Shown here one piece after another: positions 35,769 to 44,242 of a stretch of DNA of 64,000 nt (the first letter of the stretch is position 1; every line of letters begins with the position of its first letter). Source of the DNA: Shinella sp. H4-D48 (GTDB lineage Bacteria > Pseudomonadota > Alphaproteobacteria > Rhizobiales > Rhizobiaceae); the NCBI RefSeq assembly GCF_022637395.1, contig NZ_CP093337.1, positions 1,472,001 through 1,536,000 of the forward strand, written 5' to 3'. The position numbers were made by a program, and so were the translations under genes. Below the pieces are notes generated by a model. That model was not told the DNA's origin and ran no database searches. It worked only from the letters and a program-made list of their open reading frames with translations.

Positions 35769-36551
35769 TCAAAGCGCCAAGGCAAGGGCGAAAAGCACTG
35801 ACATTTCCGCGAGCTGTTGGGTGGCGCCGATCGTATCGCCGGTGTGGCCGCCGATCTTGCGCAGGGCGATGCGGTTGAAGACGAGGACGCAGAGCGCTGC
35901 GGCGGCAAGCGCCAGAAGCCAGGACAGGACGGTGCCGTGCAGCAGCAGGAGCAGTGCCGCAAGCAGGACACCGGAGACGAGCGCGACCGTGGTGGCGCCC
36001 TGGTCCGGCTCGCCCACCGAAGCGGCGACGCCATCGCGGCGGGCGGGCGGCAGGAGCGACCAATGCCAGACCATGGCGGTGCGGCTTGCGGCCGCGACGG
36101 CGAGCAGCGCCATGCCGAGGCCGGAGGGCGTGAGTGCGGCGGCAAGCGCGGCAATGGCGGCCGCGCGCAGACCGAAGGAGAGAACGAGGGCGACGACGCC
36201 GTAGGAGCCGACGCGGCTGTCCTTCATGATCGCAAGCGCGCTGTCGCGATCACGCCCGCCGCCGATGCCGTCGGCGCTGTCGGACAGGCCGTCCTCATGC
36301 AGCGCACCTGTCATCATCACCTGAAGCCCGAGCGTGGCGAAGGCAAGCAGGAGCGTCGGGGCGTGCAGGGCCGAAAGGACCGCCGCGAGTGCCGCCGCCG
36401 GCAGCACGATCAGCACGCCGGCCAGCGGGAAGGCCCTGACAGCGCGCGACAGCCGTCCGTCATGGTCCGTAAAATGGCGCTGCGGCACCGGCACGCGCGA
36501 CAGGAAGGCTATGGAGCGCGCGGTATCGTCGATGAAGTCGCGGATGTTCAT
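35769..36551 (-). CDS. cobS: Adenosylcobinamide-GDP ribazoletransferase (cobalamin synthase)
   Basis: Integral-membrane enzyme of 260 residues joining adenosylcobinamide-GDP with alpha-ribazole in the last steps of B12 synthesis (CobV in the Pseudomonas naming). Motifs: FLSRVPVP near residue 17, then TGALHEDGLSDSADGIGGG with the acidic metal-binding cluster, and IMKDSRVGSYG. Several Ala/Leu-rich membrane helices follow. GGGAGG lies 12 bases upstream of the ATG at 36551. It is divergent from cobT. Confidence 0.93.
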   Translation of the reverse strand: MNIRDFIDDTARSIAFLSRVPVPQRHFTDHDGRLSRAVRAFPLAGVLIVLPAAALAAVLSALHAPTLLLAFATLGLQVMMTGALHEDGLSDSADGIGGGRDRDSALAIMKDSRVGSYGVVALVLSFGLRAAAIAALAAALTPSGLGMALLAVAAASRTAMVWHWSLLPPARRDGVAASVGEPDQGATTVALVSGVLLAALLLLLHGTVLSWLLALAAAALCVLVFNRIALRKIGGHTGDTIGATQQLAEMSVLFALALAL

Positions 36552-36681
36552 GTGGAAAAGCCCCTCCCGGCGAAACGACGATGGGAACAGCCGCAAATGC
36601 GGTTGTCGGATTCGCGCCCTGCCTCTATTAGGAGACACCAAAACCCCGCCTTTGAAAGCCCAAAGCAAGGAATTCCCCAAG

Positions 36682-37698
36682 ATGAGTGCCAGCGGCCTGC
36701 CGTTCGATGATTTTCGTGAATTGCTGCGCAATCTGCCCGGTCCCGATTCGGCCGCGCTGGTGGCCGCGCGCACGCGGGATTCGCAGCTGACGAAGCCGCC
36801 GGGCGCGCTGGGCCGGCTCGAGGAAATCGCCTTCTGGCTCGCCGCCTGGACGGGACGTCCGCCCGCCGTCACCCGCCCGCTCGTCGCCATCTTCGCCGGC
36901 AACCACGGTGTGACGAAGCAGGGCATCACGCCCTATCCGTCTTCGGTCACGGCGCAGATGGTGGAGAATTTCGCCGCCGGCGGTGCGGCGATCAACCAGA
37001 TCTGCGTGACGCACGACCTCGGCCTCAAGGTGTTCGATCTGGCGCTCGACTATCCGACCGCCGACATCACCGAGGAAGCCGCCCTTTCCGAGCGCGACTG
37101 TGCCGCGACCATGGCCTTCGGCATGGAAGCCGTCGCCGGCGGCACCGACCTGCTGTGTATCGGCGAGATGGGCATCGGCAACACGACGATTGCCGCGGCG
37201 ATCAACATGGCGCTCTATGGCGGCACTGCCGAGGAATGGGTGGGCCCGGGCACCGGATCCGAGGGCGAGGTGCTGCAGCGCAAGGTCGCGGCCGTCAAGA
37301 AGGCGGTCGACCTGCACCGTGCACATCTCAACGATCCGCTGGAGGTGCTGCGGCGCTTGGGCGGTCGCGAGATCGCGGCGATGGCCGGCGCAATCCTTGC
37401 CGCACGCATGCAGAAGATCCCGGTCATCCTCGACGGCTATGTCGCGACCGCGGCCGGCGCCATCCTGCGCGCCGCCAATCCCGCCGCGCTCGACCATTGC
37501 CTGATCGGCCATGTCTCGGCCGAGCCGGGGCACATGAAGTCGATCGAGAAGCTTGGCAAGACGCCGCTTCTGGCACTCGGCATGCGGCTTGGCGAAGGCA
37601 CTGGCGCGGCGCTTGCGGCCGGCATCGTCAAGGCGGCGGCGGCCTGCCATTCCGGCATGGCGACCTTCGTTCAGGCGGGTGTCAGCAACCGTTCGTAG
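36682..37698 (+). CDS. cobT: Nicotinate-nucleotide--dimethylbenzimidazole phosphoribosyltransferase
   Basis: A 338-residue enzyme that makes alpha-ribazole phosphate, the lower-ligand precursor of cobalamin, and so feeds the reaction of the divergent cobS product (CobU in the Pseudomonas naming). Signatures: TKPPGALGRLE, FAGNHGVTKQG, CIGEMGIGNTTIAA and the C-terminal GMRLGEGTGAAL carrying the catalytic Glu. The ATG at 36682 gives the usual length. The 130-bp cobS-cobT gap is too short for a cobalamin riboswitch and none is visible. Confidence 0.95.
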   Translation: MSASGLPFDDFRELLRNLPGPDSAALVAARTRDSQLTKPPGALGRLEEIAFWLAAWTGRPPAVTRPLVAIFAGNHGVTKQGITPYPSSVTAQMVENFAAGGAAINQICVTHDLGLKVFDLALDYPTADITEEAALSERDCAATMAFGMEAVAGGTDLLCIGEMGIGNTTIAAAINMALYGGTAEEWVGPGTGSEGEVLQRKVAAVKKAVDLHRAHLNDPLEVLRRLGGREIAAMAGAILAARMQKIPVILDGYVATAAGAILRAANPAALDHCLIGHVSAEPGHMKSIEKLGKTPLLALGMRLGEGTGAALAAGIVKAAAACHSGMATFVQAGVSNRS

Positions 37699-37783
37699 CG
37701 GCACGGTCGGCAAAAAGCCAAAATGACGTGGATTGGACCCGTGGGGCTTCGCTCGACGGGCCCGACGGCAAGGGGATGACGGA

Positions 37784-38161
37784 ATGGGTCAGGGACCAAT
37801 CACGAAAAAGACGGGCTTCAGCCACCTCCTGGCGGCTGCGACCTATTCGGCGGACGGCGCACGCCGCCTGCTCGGCGAATCCGCCTTCCGCCACGAGTTG
37901 ATCGCCTTCGTCGTCGCCATGGTGCTGTTTATCGTCGTCGGCGCCACGCTGTTCGAATTCGTGGCGATGACCATCCTCTTCCTGCTGATGATCGCCTTCG
38001 AGGCGCTGAATACGGCAATCGAGGAAATCGTCGATCGCGTCTCGCCGGAAATCTCCGAAATGGGCAAGCACTCGAAGGACCTCGGTTCCTTCGCCGTTTT
38101 CTGCCTCATCATCGCCAATGCCGCCTGCGCGGGCTATGTGGTGGTTTCGAAGTTTATCTGA
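37784..38161 (+). CDS. dgkA: Diacylglycerol kinase (prokaryotic DgkA type)
   Basis: A 125-residue inner-membrane kinase that recycles diacylglycerol to phosphatidate, for example after membrane-derived or cyclic glucan modification. Three membrane helices are visible. The active-site signature is [18 protein letters not shown] (about residues 72-89), and KDLGSFAVF follows in the third helix region. AAGGGG sits about 9 bases before the ATG at 37784. It is convergent with the histidine kinase gene, 3 bp apart. Confidence 0.92.
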   Translation: MGQGPITKKTGFSHLLAAATYSADGARRLLGESAFRHELIAFVVAMVLFIVVGATLFEFVAMTILFLLMIAFEALNTAIEEIVDRVSPEISEMGKHSKDLGSFAVFCLIIANAACAGYVVVSKFI

Positions 38162-38164
38162 AGA

Positions 38165-39703
38165 TCAGGCGAAGCTCTTGCGACGCGGGGCGACCGCGTG
38201 GGTCTCGCTGACGGCCGGCAGGCTTTCCAACACGCGCTTTGCCGGCAGGATGGCGATGGCTTCGGTGCCTTCGCGCAGCTTCGATTTCAGGATGAATTCG
38301 CCGTTGTGCTTGGCGAGAATGGCCTGGACGATCGGCAGGCCGAGCCCGGTGCCCTGTTCGGCGCTCTTGATGGCAATCGAGCCCTGGCCGAAGGCTGAGA
38401 GCACGACGGGGATTTCCTCTTCGGGAATGCCGGGGCCGTTATCCTTGATGGAGACATACTGGCCGCCGCCGGCCGTCCAGCCGGCCTTGACGACGACTTC
38501 GCCACCCTGTGGCGTGAATTTCACGGCATTGGAGAGCAGGTTCAGGATGACCTGACGCAGCGCCTTCTCGTCGGCCCAGACCGCCGGCATGCCGCTCTCC
38601 ACTTGCTCGGAAATAGTGATGTTCTTGGCTCGGGCGCGCAGCTGCACCATGCCGATGCAATCCTCCGCGATATCGACGAGATGCACCGAATCTTCCGCCA
38701 GATCGTATTTGCCGGCCTCGATGCGCGAGAGGTCGAGGATCTCGTTGATGAGATTGAGGAGATGCTGGCCGGAGCGGTGAATATCCGACGTGTATTCCTT
38801 GTAGATCGGGTTGTTCAAGGGGCCGAGCACTTCTGTCGACATGACCTCGGAGAAACCGAGGATGGCGTTGAGCGGCGTGCGCAGTTCATGCGACATGGAG
38901 GCGAGGAAACGCGATTTGGCTAGATTGGCCTCTTCCGCCCGGCGGCGGGCCTCGTCGGACATGGATTTTGCGACTTCCAGCTCCGCGATCAGGTCGTCCT
39001 TCTCCGATTGCGAAGAGAGGAGTTGGGCGCTCGTGTAGCGCAGGCGGTGCGTCATGAAGACGAGGAAGAGCATAGCCGCCGCAATGATCGCCGCCATGCC
39101 GACGGTGCCCGGCGCCGGCGCAAGTCCGGCCAGAACGATGAGCACGGCGACGGTGGGCAGGAAGGCGCAGAGAATGGCGTGCCGCAGCATCAGCGTGCTC
39201 ATCGCCGTCACGGCGAGCGCGACGAGCAGCGCAGAGCCCTTGTAGAAATCGAAGGTCACGCCGGTGCAGGTGCCGCAGGTCTGGAGCGAAAAGGCGACCC
39301 AGGCGAGCCCCATGAAGACCTGCGCGACGAGGAAGCCGCGCTGCCAGCGCCGCACGTTTTCGGCGGTGATCTCGTGCCCGCGTGCGCGGTGCGCGACGAT
39401 CATGCCGATGGCATGCATTGTGAGCGCCAGAACCGCCCAGGCGACGAGGCCGATTTCCTGCGTGAGATAGACGCCGCCTGCGGCGATGAGCATGACGACG
39501 ACGGGAATGGCGAGCGCGCTCTGCGCCACCGAGGCGACATGCAGCTGCATCATCTCGCGTTCGAAGCCCGGCGACACGCCCGTGGCGATCTGCAAGCGAT
39601 CACGGGTCGCGCGAACAGCCCGCGAAACAGCCTTGTTTCGATGGCTGCGCGACTTGTCGACAATGATCTTGTCGGTCGAGGTGCTGACGCCGGTACTCAT
39701 CAT
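38165..39703 (-). CDS. Membrane sensor histidine kinase (PleC/DivJ-like)
   Basis: A 512-residue hybrid of a six-TM input region (about 60-217) and a HisKA-HATPase kinase core. The H box is MSHELRTPLNAILGFSEVM with phospho-His about residue 272. The N box (VILNLLSNAVKFTPQGGEV), G1 box (KDNGPGIPEEE) and G2 box (GTGLGLPIV) are intact. The H-box sequence resembles the PdhS/PleC/DivJ group that controls alphaproteobacterial cell-cycle phosphorelay. No response regulator gene is adjacent, so its partner is encoded elsewhere. Confidence 0.92.
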   Translation of the reverse strand: MMSTGVSTSTDKIIVDKSRSHRNKAVSRAVRATRDRLQIATGVSPGFEREMMQLHVASVAQSALAIPVVVMLIAAGGVYLTQEIGLVAWAVLALTMHAIGMIVAHRARGHEITAENVRRWQRGFLVAQVFMGLAWVAFSLQTCGTCTGVTFDFYKGSALLVALAVTAMSTLMLRHAILCAFLPTVAVLIVLAGLAPAPGTVGMAAIIAAAMLFLVFMTHRLRYTSAQLLSSQSEKDDLIAELEVAKSMSDEARRRAEEANLAKSRFLASMSHELRTPLNAILGFSEVMSTEVLGPLNNPIYKEYTSDIHRSGQHLLNLINEILDLSRIEAGKYDLAEDSVHLVDIAEDCIGMVQLRARAKNITISEQVESGMPAVWADEKALRQVILNLLSNAVKFTPQGGEVVVKAGWTAGGGQYVSIKDNGPGIPEEEIPVVLSAFGQGSIAIKSAEQGTGLGLPIVQAILAKHNGEFILKSKLREGTEAIAILPAKRVLESLPAVSETHAVAPRRKSFA

Positions 39704-39859
39704 GATTGCAACTGTTGCGGACAGCGTTGCAGTCTAGGTGGCAATCCTTAAGAAGATGCTGCCGCGCATAAACCATTTGCGAACCATTCCGGCATTTTTC
39801 GTGACGTGAAATGCGGTGCCATTCGTCCTATGACGCTTGGGCAGATTCTAAACCGGGAA

Positions 39860-40435
39860 ATGAGTTCCATGAGTTTTTCCAGGCGCATGCGCGATATCGG
39901 CGTGGCGGTCGCCATGATGGTGCTGATCGTGCTGATCATCGTGCGGCTCGGCGACGGCAGCGTCGAGACAATTGGCGGCGCGGCGCGGGCGAAGGACGGC
40001 GATTCCATCACGCTGGACGGCCGCCGCATCCGGCTCATCGGCATGGACGCACCGGAAATGTCGCAGCTCTGCAAGAGGGATGACGGCGAATGGCGCTGCG
40101 GCGTGGCGGCGCGTTCGCGGCTGGCCGAGTTGATGCGGGCGGGGCCCGTGACATGCCGCGTGCAGGGCAAGGACAAGTACGACCGGCTGCTGTCGCGCTG
40201 CGAGGCGAACGGCGTCGACCTTGGCGAGCGCATGGTGCGCGAGGGACTTGCCGTCGCCTATGGCGACTACGAACATGAAGAGCAGTTGGCTAAAGCCGAG
40301 CGGAAGGGCCTATGGGGCACCACCTTCGATGTTCCGCAAGACTGGCGGCGGATGAACGGCCGGCAACCGGAGGGCATTCACACGGCGGAACCCGGCTTTG
40401 TGGGGCGCATTCTGGGGCTGCTGGGGCTGGATTGA
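39860..40435 (+). CDS. Thermonuclease-like (SNase) family protein, membrane-anchored or secreted
   Basis: A 191-residue protein with a staphylococcal-nuclease fold. An N-terminal hydrophobic segment (VAVAMMVLIVLIIVRL) acts as signal anchor. The SNase core starts ARAKDGDSITLDGRRIRLIG and continues MDAPE; KDKYDRLLSRC and GEWRCG follow. Basic catalytic residues seem to be in place. Start is uncertain: ATG 39860 or 39869, or GTG 39806. The next gene, for a UDG-like protein, begins 12 bp after the stop, so the two are probably one operon. Confidence 0.85.
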   Translation: MSSMSFSRRMRDIGVAVAMMVLIVLIIVRLGDGSVETIGGAARAKDGDSITLDGRRIRLIGMDAPEMSQLCKRDDGEWRCGVAARSRLAELMRAGPVTCRVQGKDKYDRLLSRCEANGVDLGERMVREGLAVAYGDYEHEEQLAKAERKGLWGTTFDVPQDWRRMNGRQPEGIHTAEPGFVGRILGLLGLD

Positions 40436-40446
40436 CGGAACGGGCG

Positions 40447-41091
40447 ATGGACAGGACCGCACATCCCGACGACATGGCTGCCCTGCGCGCGGCTATTGCC
40501 GCCTGCCGGGTCTGTCGGGACGCGCCGGCCAAGGCTGATGATGTGCTGCCGCACGAACCGCGGCCGGTCGTCGTCATTTCCCCGACGGCGCGTATCCTGA
40601 TCGCCGGACAGGCACCAGGCCTGCGGGTGCACGAAAGCGGACTGCCGTTCAACGATGCGTCAGGCGACAGGCTGCGCACATGGCTCGGCGTCGATCGTGC
40701 GGCGTTCTACGATCCCGGCCGCTTCGCCATCGTTCCCATGGGGCTCTGTTTTCCCGGCTACGACGCCCATGGCAGCGACCTGCCGCCGCGCCGGGAATGC
40801 GCCCCGCTCTGGCGTGCGCGCATCATGGCGACGATGCCGCAGGTCGAACTGGTGCTGGCGATCGGGCAATATGCGCAGGCCTGGCATCTGGGCGCCGCCA
40901 GGGCAGGGAGCATGACAGAGACGGTGCGCGAGTGGCGCCGCCATCTCGGACTCAATGTGGGCCCTGCCGTGCTGCCGCTGCCGCATCCCTCCTGGCGCAA
41001 TACCGGCTGGCTGAAACGCAATCCGTGGTTCGAGGAAGAAATTCTGCCGGAACTGCAAGGGTGGGTGAAACGGCTAACTGCTGAAATATAA
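40447..41091 (+). CDS. Uracil-DNA glycosylase superfamily protein
   Basis: A 214-residue protein of the UDG-like fold. Motif 1 appears as ILIAGQAPGLRVHESGLPF (Gln/Ala in place of the GEAPG of family 4), a Cys-poor N-terminus has CRVCRDAP, and motif 2 is LPLPHPSWRNTGW (HPSxRN). It could excise damaged bases, but altered motif 1 leaves true uracil glycosylase activity unproven. The preceding gene ends 12 bp upstream and encodes a nuclease-like protein. Confidence 0.85.
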   Translation: MDRTAHPDDMAALRAAIAACRVCRDAPAKADDVLPHEPRPVVVISPTARILIAGQAPGLRVHESGLPFNDASGDRLRTWLGVDRAAFYDPGRFAIVPMGLCFPGYDAHGSDLPPRRECAPLWRARIMATMPQVELVLAIGQYAQAWHLGAARAGSMTETVREWRRHLGLNVGPAVLPLPHPSWRNTGWLKRNPWFEEEILPELQGWVKRLTAEI

Positions 41092-41150
41092 TTCTTCCTA
41101 TTCATTGTAAAATCGGTATATAGGGGAATTAATTTTCGTAGGGGAAACCA

Positions 41151-41639
41151 ATGGACCGTCTGGACCGCAAAATCCTTCGCCTCTTGCAGGAGGATTCCAC
41201 GCTTGCAGTTGCCGATCTCGCAAAGAAGGTGGGCCTCTCGACTACACCCTGCTGGCGCCGTATCCAGAAGATGGAAGAGGATGGTGTGATCCGCAAGCGC
41301 GTCGCGCTGCTCGATCCGGTCAAGATCAACACCAAGGTCACGGTCTTCGTCTCGATCCGCACCAATTCGCATTCGACCGAATGGCTGAAGCGCTTCTCCG
41401 AAGTGATCGTCGAATTCCCTGAGGTCGTCGAATTCTACCGCATGAGCGGCGAGGTGGATTATCTGCTGCGCGTCGTCGTGCCCGATATCGCCGCTTATGA
41501 CGCCTTCTATAAGCGCATGATCGCCCGGATCGAAATCCGCGACGTGTCGTCGGCCTTCGCGATGGAGCAGATCAAGTACACGACCGAGCTTCCGCTCGAC
41601 TATATGGTCGTGGACAACCAGAAGAGCGGCGAGGACTGA
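41151..41639 (+). CDS. Lrp/AsnC-family transcriptional regulator
   Basis: A 162-residue feast/famine regulator. The helix-turn-helix occupies about residues 4-55 (LDRKILRLLQEDSTLAVADL, then GLSTTPCWRRIQKME). The RAM effector domain follows, with GEVDYLLRVVVPDIAAYDAF. A short AT-rich promoter region (41092-41150) precedes it, where ATATAGGGGAATTAATTTTC includes possible -10 elements. Such proteins sense amino acids. A basic-amino-acid-type ABC transporter lies 3 kb away, but no direct link is shown. Confidence 0.93.
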   Translation: MDRLDRKILRLLQEDSTLAVADLAKKVGLSTTPCWRRIQKMEEDGVIRKRVALLDPVKINTKVTVFVSIRTNSHSTEWLKRFSEVIVEFPEVVEFYRMSGEVDYLLRVVVPDIAAYDAFYKRMIARIEIRDVSSAFAMEQIKYTTELPLDYMVVDNQKSGED

Positions 41640-41645
41640 GCCGCA

Positions 41646-42020
41646 TCAGAAGTCCGGTCGCCGGAAGGTGACGACCACGGTCTTCCAGGTATCGTAGGAA
41701 GCGAGCTGCGCCAGGCCTGAAAAGGGGGCGCAGCGAACGACCGCGCGCACGGCGCTGGCGGCGAAGGCCTTCGTCGCCGGATCGCCGGCGACGGCTCCTT
41801 CCACCGACGGCGAGCCATCGAGCGCGCCGGTGTGGTTGAGCGAGAATTTCACGCGCACGGACTGGACATGATCCGGCAGATCCGCCGGCACCATCCAGCA
41901 TTGGGCGATCTTCATGTGCAGCGCTGTCGCCAGCGCCTGCTGCGATGCCGCGTCGTCCGCAGCCGCCGGAACGGCGGATGCGGCGAGCAGGGCAGCGAGG
42001 GTGAACGCGCATGCGCGCAT
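41646..42020 (-). CDS. Secreted TonB/TolA C-terminal-like protein, hypothetical
   Basis: A 124-residue protein with a clear signal peptide (MRACAFTLAALLAASAVPAAA). The mature part, with MKIAQCWMVPADLPDHVQSV, VKFSLNHTGALDGSP and AVRAVVRCAPF, resembles the TonB/TolA C-terminal fold, including two Cys that may pair. It lacks a membrane anchor and proline-rich arm, so it is not a complete TonB. It starts 1 bp before the end of the preceding oxidoreductase gene on this strand, suggesting an operon. Function unknown. Confidence 0.7.
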   Translation of the reverse strand: MRACAFTLAALLAASAVPAAADDAASQQALATALHMKIAQCWMVPADLPDHVQSVRVKFSLNHTGALDGSPSVEGAVAGDPATKAFAASAVRAVVRCAPFSGLAQLASYDTWKTVVVTFRRPDF

Positions 42021-42021
42021 C

Positions 42022-42894
42022 TTACTTGCGCTCCAGCCGGGCGAGCAGCGAGGACGTGTCCCAGCGGTTACCGCCCATCTCCTGCACGTCGCCGTAGAAC
42101 TGATCGACCAGCGCGGTAACGGGCAGTTTGGCGCCGTTGCGGCGGGCTTCCGACAGCACGATATCGAGGTCCTTGCGCATCCAGTCGATGGCGAAGCCGA
42201 AATCGTACTTGCCGGCGATCATCGTCTTGTGGCGGTTTTCCATCTGCCAGGAGCCGGCGGCGCCCTTGGAGATGACGTCGATCACCGCTTCCATGTCGAG
42301 CCCCGCCTTCTTGCCGAAATGCACACCCTCGGCGAGGCCCTGAACGAGACCGGCAATGCAGATCTGGTTGACCATCTTGGTCAACTGTCCGGCACCCGCC
42401 GGGCCCATCAGGCCGACCATGCGGGCATAGGCATCGATGATAGGCTTTGCCGTCGCGAAGGTCGCCTCGTCGCCACCGCACATGACGGTGAGCACGCCGT
42501 TCTCGGCACCGGCCTGTCCGCCGGACACCGGCGCGTCGATGAAGGCGAAGCCGCGCTCTCTGGCGGCCGCGTCGAGTTCGCGGGCGACTTCGGCGGAGGC
42601 GGTGGTGTTGTCGATGAGGATGGCGCCGGGCTTCATGCCGTCGAACACGCCGTCCTTGCCCGTCGTGACGGCGCGCAGGTCGTCGTCATTGCCGACGCAG
42701 GTGAAGACAAAATCGGCATCCTTGGCGGCCTCGGCCGGGGTGCGGAAGGCCGCGCCGCCGAATTCGGCGGCCCACTTTTCCGCCTTGGCGAAGGTGCGGT
42801 TATAGACCGCGACCTCGTGGCCGCCCTTGACCTTGAGATGGCCCGCCATGGGATAGCCCATGACGCCGAGACCGATGAATGCAACCTTTGCCAT
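42022..42894 (-). CDS. 3-hydroxyisobutyrate dehydrogenase-family oxidoreductase
   Basis: A 290-residue beta-hydroxyacid dehydrogenase. The Rossmann motif FIGLGVMGYPMAGHL lies at residues 6-20, the substrate loop DAPVSGGQAGAENG at about 120, and the catalytic Lys is in QLTKMVNQ (about residue 171). It resembles GlxR/GarR/MmsB and glyoxylate/succinic semialdehyde reductases; the exact hydroxyacid is not determinable. It is upstream of the small secreted protein gene with a 1-bp gap. Confidence 0.9.
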   Translation of the reverse strand: MAKVAFIGLGVMGYPMAGHLKVKGGHEVAVYNRTFAKAEKWAAEFGGAAFRTPAEAAKDADFVFTCVGNDDDLRAVTTGKDGVFDGMKPGAILIDNTTASAEVARELDAAARERGFAFIDAPVSGGQAGAENGVLTVMCGGDEATFATAKPIIDAYARMVGLMGPAGAGQLTKMVNQICIAGLVQGLAEGVHFGKKAGLDMEAVIDVISKGAAGSWQMENRHKTMIAGKYDFGFAIDWMRKDLDIVLSEARRNGAKLPVTALVDQFYGDVQEMGGNRWDTSSLLARLERK

Positions 42895-42962
42895 GCCGTC
42901 TTCTCCTGCAATTGCTGGCAGGACGTTTAGCGGATCAGCGGGCAGGGTGAAAGTGTTTCCCG

Positions 42963-43778
42963 TCAGCCGCGGTACTTGGCGATGACCAGATGGCCGGCGA
43001 TCGGCTCACCTTCCTCCATGCGCACGGTGATGTCGGACATCTCCACGACGTCGAATCCGGTCTCGTCGAGGCGCTGGCGCACATAGGGTTCGGCATGGGC
43101 GAAACGCTGGTGCGGGCCGACCATGAAGGGGCGGCCGGCGAAGGTGTCGTCCGGCAGCGTTTCCGACGAGAAGGCAAAGAGGCCGCCTGGAAGCAGATTG
43201 TCGGCCGCGCCGAAGAACAGTGCCTCCAGCGCGCCAAGATACGGCAGCACATCGGTGGCGGCGATGAGGTCGAAGGGCTCGTCCTCGTTGTCGTCGAGGA
43301 AATCCACGGCCTCGGCGACATAGAGGGTTTCGTAGAGATCCTTCTCGTGCGCGATTTCGACCATGTTTTCCGAGAGGTCGACACCGGTGATGTCTTCAGC
43401 CATGTCGCGCAGCGCGCCGCCGGTCAGGCCCGTGCCGCAGCCGAGATCGAGCACGCGGTTGAACGGACCGAGTTCCAGTGCCTGGAACCTCTGGCGCAGG
43501 AGAAGCGGCACGCAATAGCCGAGCTGGTCGACGAGCACGTTGTCGAAGACTTCGGCATGCTGGTCGAACAACGTGGTCACATAGGCGTCGGGCGCCTTCT
43601 CCGGGGTCTCGCCGCGGCCCATGGAGGCAAGGCGCACGGCCGCGCCGCCATGGTCCTCCGGATCGAGTGCCAGCACCTCGGCATAGGCCTTCGCGGCGGC
43701 ATCGAAATCGCCGGATTTTTCCAGCGAGAGGGCGCGGTTATAGGCTTCCGCGAGCGCGTCTTCGTCGATCTTCTTCAT
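42963..43778 (-). CDS. SAM-dependent methyltransferase with N-terminal TPR-like helices
   Basis: A 271-residue protein. The first 60 residues form one or two TPR-like helix pairs (LAEAYNRALSLEKSGDFDAA, then YAEVLALDPEDHGG). The class I methyltransferase fold follows with motif I VLDLGCGTGLTGG, then ITGVDLSENMVE and DVLPYLGALE. The start at 43778 leaves out a short Pro/Gly-rich leader and has an AAGAG site. Substrate unknown; related proteins are annotated as contractile-injection or trans-aconitate-like methyltransferases. It is followed downstream on this strand by the oxidoreductase gene. Confidence 0.85.
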   Translation of the reverse strand: MKKIDEDALAEAYNRALSLEKSGDFDAAAKAYAEVLALDPEDHGGAAVRLASMGRGETPEKAPDAYVTTLFDQHAEVFDNVLVDQLGYCVPLLLRQRFQALELGPFNRVLDLGCGTGLTGGALRDMAEDITGVDLSENMVEIAHEKDLYETLYVAEAVDFLDDNEDEPFDLIAATDVLPYLGALEALFFGAADNLLPGGLFAFSSETLPDDTFAGRPFMVGPHQRFAHAEPYVRQRLDETGFDVVEMSDITVRMEEGEPIAGHLVIAKYRG

Positions 43779-43829
43779 GCCGCGTCTCTTAGGCCCGCCC
43801 GCCGGGCTTGGCAAGCAGGTCGCAGGACG

Positions 43830-44096
43830 TCAGTTGATGATGAATTCGCCCTTCAGCGCGCGCCACTCGCTGGCCGAAATCAGGTGGCGGTGCACGTAGC
43901 GGATCGAGTGCAGCGGGCCGTCGAGTTTCTCCTGCCAGAACTTGAGAAAACTCTTCATTTCCGGGAAGTCCGGCGCGAGATCGTAATGCTGCCAGATGTA
44001 GGTCTGCAGGAATGTCGGGTGATCGGGCATGCGATAGAGAATCTGGGCCGTCGTCACGCCGTAGCCCTTGAGCTGCATTGCCATGTCGTTCGTCAT
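43830..44096 (-). CDS. usg: Usg family protein
   Basis: An 88-residue cytosolic protein of the Usg family, conserved in alphaproteobacteria and first noted beside trpF-type genes. Typical stretches are GYGVTTAQILYRMPDHPTFL, TYIWQHYDLAPDFP and the closing SASEWRALKGEFIIN. Biochemical function is not known. It is a single gene on this strand, 50 bp from the methyltransferase gene downstream and well separated from the ABC transporter genes upstream. Confidence 0.88.
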   Translation of the reverse strand: MTNDMAMQLKGYGVTTAQILYRMPDHPTFLQTYIWQHYDLAPDFPEMKSFLKFWQEKLDGPLHSIRYVHRHLISASEWRALKGEFIIN

Positions 44097-44206
44097 AGGG
44101 ACCTCTCATTTCACACGAATGATGGTCCTTATGATTGAAGCGTCGCCATGGTTAAGCAAGTGTTGATTTTTGCCCGTGAAAACAAATAATCCTTTCAATT
44201 CAATTT

Positions 44207-44238
44207 GTTGGCAGCATCGGTGAGCGAGTGCTGCCAAC
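44207..44238 (-). terminator. Hairpin just past the amino-acid permease operon
   Basis: GTTGGCAGCA/TGCTGCCAAC forms a perfect 10-bp stem with a 12-base loop, 4 bp after the last permease stop (minus strand). The following AAATTGAATTG has no clear U-tract. It could be a terminator or an mRNA 3'-end stabiliser. Confidence 0.5.
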
Positions 44239-44242
44239 GTTG

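Noticed and set aside
36552-36681. Cobalamin riboswitch between cobS and cobT.
   Set aside because: The gap is 130 bp and shared by two divergent genes; no B12-box-like sequence was seen.
37699-37783. Hairpin GGACCCGT/ACGGGCCC between cobT and dgkA as a terminator.
   Set aside because: It has a mismatch, a 13-base loop and no U-tract.
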